DNA of 64,000 nucleotides from Flavobacteriales bacterium. GTDB lineage: Bacteria > Bacteroidota > Bacteroidia > Flavobacteriales_G > Salibacteraceae. Under the pieces are notes generated by a model that saw only the letters and a list, made by a program, of their open reading frames with translations, searched no databases and was not told where the DNA came from. The stretch covers positions 1 to 64,000 of the forward strand of contig DNTB01000021.1 of the NCBI GenBank assembly GCA_003499525.1. The letters run 5' to 3'. The position numbers and the translations under genes were made by a program. Shown in pieces: positions 63,276 to 64,000 of this stretch (its first letter is position 1; every line of letters starts with the position of its first letter).

Positions 63276-63838
63276 TATGAATCTAGTGTTTCAATAGTTG
63301 GAGGAGGTGTTTTTTTAACAATGGCGGCTACAATGAGCGAAGGGATTGCCATGAATACAGATGTGGCGATTATTTCAAGAATAAAGCCCCATACCGAATA
63401 TCTCATCAACATGTATTCTCGGATCGTTTCGCTCATGGCCAGTGTATCGTCTATTTGATCATCACTCATTCCACTGTCTTCCAGTTGCGTGACTTGCTTA
63501 TCCATGCTGTACTCCCAAACCCGATCAAATAATTCGGGATCAATCAAGGTAAATAGCAGAAGATTGAACAATATATACAAGATTGTTCCTAAAAAGACAG
63601 AGAAAAATATGGCTTTGAAAACATTATTAAAGGATATAAAGCCACCGGCCATTTTTCGCGCTGTAGTCCCAATAAAAAACATAAGTCCAACAATAATTGT
63701 CAGATTGATCAATGAGTTGGCCGTACCGGCCATAAACTCAATGCCAATAAGATAGGCTATCAACGCATATACAATTCCTACGCCTCCGAAAATGAGACCA
63801 TGTTTGACAAAAAAGTCTCTGTTAAGTTTCTGTTCCAT
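63275..63838 (-). CDS. DUF4199 membrane protein
   Basis: 187 residues from ATG 63838; the -7 element at 63852 excludes the longer frame from 63865. Four transmembrane helices in two pairs (about 11-33, 36-58, 68-93 and 145-172) enclose a helical loop with conserved acidic residues (EYSMDKQVTQLEDSGMSDDQIDDTLAMSET), the DUF4199 signature. The family is nearly restricted to Bacteroidota and is typically encoded beside a GT2 gene, as here. Function is unknown. First gene of the coupled operon (TAATG overlap with GT2). Confidence 0.92.
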   Translation of the reverse strand: MEQKLNRDFFVKHGLIFGGVGIVYALIAYLIGIEFMAGTANSLINLTIIVGLMFFIGTTARKMAGGFISFNNVFKAIFFSVFLGTILYILFNLLLFTLIDPELFDRVWEYSMDKQVTQLEDSGMSDDQIDDTLAMSETIREYMLMRYSVWGFILEIIATSVFMAIPSLIVAAIVKKTPPPTIETLDS

Positions 63839-63851
63839 GGGTAAATTTTGG

Positions 63852-63859
63852 CAAATATA
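63852..63859 (-). promoter_or_regulatory. -7 element of the DUF4199/GT2/YwqK/subtilase operon
   Basis: Minus-strand TATATTTG, a full match to TAnnTTTG, 13 bases before the ATG at 63838. No clear -33 TTG. It sits back to back with the SRP RNA promoter. Confidence 0.5.
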
Positions 63860-63908
63860 ATCCATTAACCATCTTATGATTCGTATCGATCGATCTGGTT
63901 AGAAGTTG

Positions 63909-63939
63909 TTGTCTGAGTCGGGGGATAGTAGTACTTTTG
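63909..63939 (+). promoter_or_regulatory. Promoter of the SRP RNA gene
   Basis: TTG at 63909-63911, a 20-base spacer, then TACTTTTG at 63932-63939. This is a full Bacteroidota sigma-70 pattern (TTG-N19/20-TAnnTTTG) and the best promoter in the window. Transcription should start about six bases after the -7 G, near 63945. Confidence 0.75.
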
Positions 63940-63944
63940 CGCCT

Positions 63945-64000
63945 TCGCGGGTCAGTCGTGCACGATCAGCTCCCATTTAATCCCCCAGGTCTGGAAGGAA
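63945..64000 (+). ncRNA. ffs: Signal recognition particle RNA (4.5S type), 3' part outside window
   Basis: The last bases, cccaggtctggaaggaa, carry the near-invariant SRP RNA domain IV loop region that in E. coli 4.5S reads caggtccggaaggaagcag. It includes the GGAA tetraloop and the start of the asymmetric bulge that binds Ffh. The sequence before it (cagctcccatttaatccc) matches the position of the ascending arm. The gene runs off the right edge about halfway. The 5' end is placed by the promoter at 63909-63939 and is approximate. Confidence 0.85.

Noticed and set aside
1..64000. CRISPR arrays, tRNA or rRNA genes, insertion sequences
   Set aside because: No regularly spaced repeats, cloverleaf-like sequences, rRNA segments or transposase or integrase frames were found by reading.

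Overview
The window is chromosomal DNA from a Bacteroidota bacterium, most likely Flavobacteriales-like and marine or aquatic. Seven proteins end in, or appear to end in, a type IX secretion (T9SS) sorting domain. Starts lack Shine-Dalgarno sequences and several promoters carry the Bacteroidota -7 element TAnnTTTG. Many families are typical of the phylum: the GH3/beta-lactamase fusion, DUF4199, DUF2490, YwqK, YfhO, the ligase-associated Lhr helicase with PdeM, and Thermus-type NADP isocitrate dehydrogenase.

Region 1 (1-3.2 kb) looks like the end of a prophage or similar element. It has a LamG-domain protein cut by the left edge, a holin-like membrane/coiled-coil protein, an orphan receiver-domain protein and a small lipoprotein with a C-terminal membrane helix, all overlapping end to end. 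A three-copy 18-base motif follows, then a lone opposite-strand gene bracketed by 18-base near-identical direct repeats. Region 2 (3.4-17.5 kb) is core metabolism and DNA maintenance: a secreted amidohydrolase, DUF2237, the GH3/serine hydrolase fusion, then a same-strand run of a small membrane protein, mutL, two rhomboid proteases, an EEP phosphatase, mtaB, suhB, xseA and xseB. Region 3 (17.5-22 kb) encodes a two-gene NAD-type molybdenum formate dehydrogenase. Its diaphorase subunit is a natural fusion of the NuoE-like and NuoF-like parts. Region 4 (22-28 kb) holds membrane glycosylation genes: a polytopic protein, a GT2 polyprenyl-phosphate glycosyltransferase, a UPF0104 membrane protein and a GT39-like transferase. 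Region 5 (28-36.6 kb) is a tandem array of three large paralogous T9SS adhesin-like proteins with PKD domains.

Region 6 (36.8-49.7 kb): icd with a small partner and a divergent LysR regulator, a DUF1801 protein, a GH16-like lipoprotein overlapping a BNR/sialidase-like T9SS protein, a YfhO membrane protein, and the pdeM/lhr-type DNA damage pair. Region 7 (49.7-64 kb): DUF2490, a CxxCH-bearing T9SS protein, a lipase, the apt/nucleosidase adenine-salvage pair, an ECF sigma factor with a small membrane protein, rfbH, aroQ, a WYL regulator and a DUF1684 lipoprotein. It continues with a translationally coupled operon (DUF4199, GT2, YwqK, T9SS subtilase). The 5' half of the SRP RNA gene lies at the right edge behind a good promoter.

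No CRISPR array, tRNA, rRNA or insertion sequence was seen. Assignments come from reading motifs and overall protein character; no database search was possible.
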